DNA from: Elysia marginata
Taxonomy: Eukaryota > Mollusca > Gastropoda > Plakobranchidae
Reading direction: 5' to 3'
Assembly: GCA_019649035.1 (NCBI GenBank)
Contig: BMAT01004406.1
Span: forward strand, 5,268 to 25,613
DNA length: 20,346 bases
How positions within the stretch are numbered: position 1 is the first letter of the stretch; every line of letters starts with the position of its first letter. Positions 20,319 to 20,346 of the stretch are shown here, in pieces. Both the position numbers and the translations under genes were made by a program. Below the pieces are notes generated by a model, which saw nothing but the letters and a program-made list of their open reading frames with translations, was not told the DNA's origin and did not search any database.

Positions 20319-20346
20319 TATTATTATTATTATTATTATTATTATT
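20319..20346. repeat. (TTA)n microsatellite running off the window
   Basis: Nine or more units of TTA, starting after GTACGG and reaching the last base. The full length is unknown. Confidence 0.97.

Larger units (their letters stand above)
19444..20346. other. AP1S 5' UTR, promoter region and upstream DNA
   Basis: The first part must contain the 5' UTR and promoter on the minus strand; no TATA box at a convincing place was seen. Beyond about 19700 no exon of a neighbouring gene could be supported. Confidence 0.5.

Overview
The window is animal nuclear DNA. It is strongly AT-rich, the genes are split into short exons with GT-AG introns, microsatellites are frequent, and no long open reading frame runs uninterrupted. 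No bacterial features (operons, ribosome binding sites, CRISPR) are visible. The TCTAGATC-rich tracts, frequent ACATGTA motifs and MITE content fit a mollusc, perhaps a gastropod. That assignment is an impression from memory and is not proven here.

The main gene is on the minus strand and covers about 14 kb, from the start codon at 19443 to the most distal stop at 5653. It encodes the sigma (small) subunit of the clathrin adaptor complex AP-1. Four exons give an invariant 143-residue core: exon 1 carries only the ATG (19441-19443), exon 2 is 18262-18440, exon 3 is 15820-15928 and exon 4 is 13975-14112. The intron phases (0, 2, 0, 0) are all consistent. After exon 4 there are three separate candidate last exons, each with an AG acceptor, phase 0 and its own stop: tail A (12617-12661), tail B (11122-11166) and tail C (5653-5712). 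They give proteins of 157, 157 and 162 residues that differ only at the C-terminus. Tails A and B resemble each other (7 of 14 residues identical). Tail C resembles the vertebrate AP1S tail and lies farthest away, behind an 8.3 kb intron.

At the left edge a second gene appears to end on the plus strand. A 49-nt exon (1179-1227) and a terminal coding exon (1619-1665) join in frame with a stop. I do not recognise the protein. The two genes converge, and about 4 kb of AT-rich 3' UTR or intergenic DNA (1666-5652) lies between them.

Mobile and repeated DNA sits in the introns. Two short non-autonomous elements have piggyBac-type structure: 7611-7860, with perfect TTAA duplications, and 14559-14839, with a perfect 12-bp terminal inverted repeat. 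There is also a probable decayed tRNA-derived SINE head (about 1290-1360), a 38-bp tandem duplication (18952-19031), a cluster of TCTAGATC palindromes around the first intron, a GA-rich tract and several microsatellites. The right end (19444-20346) holds the likely AP1S promoter and finishes in a (TTA)n run that leaves the window.
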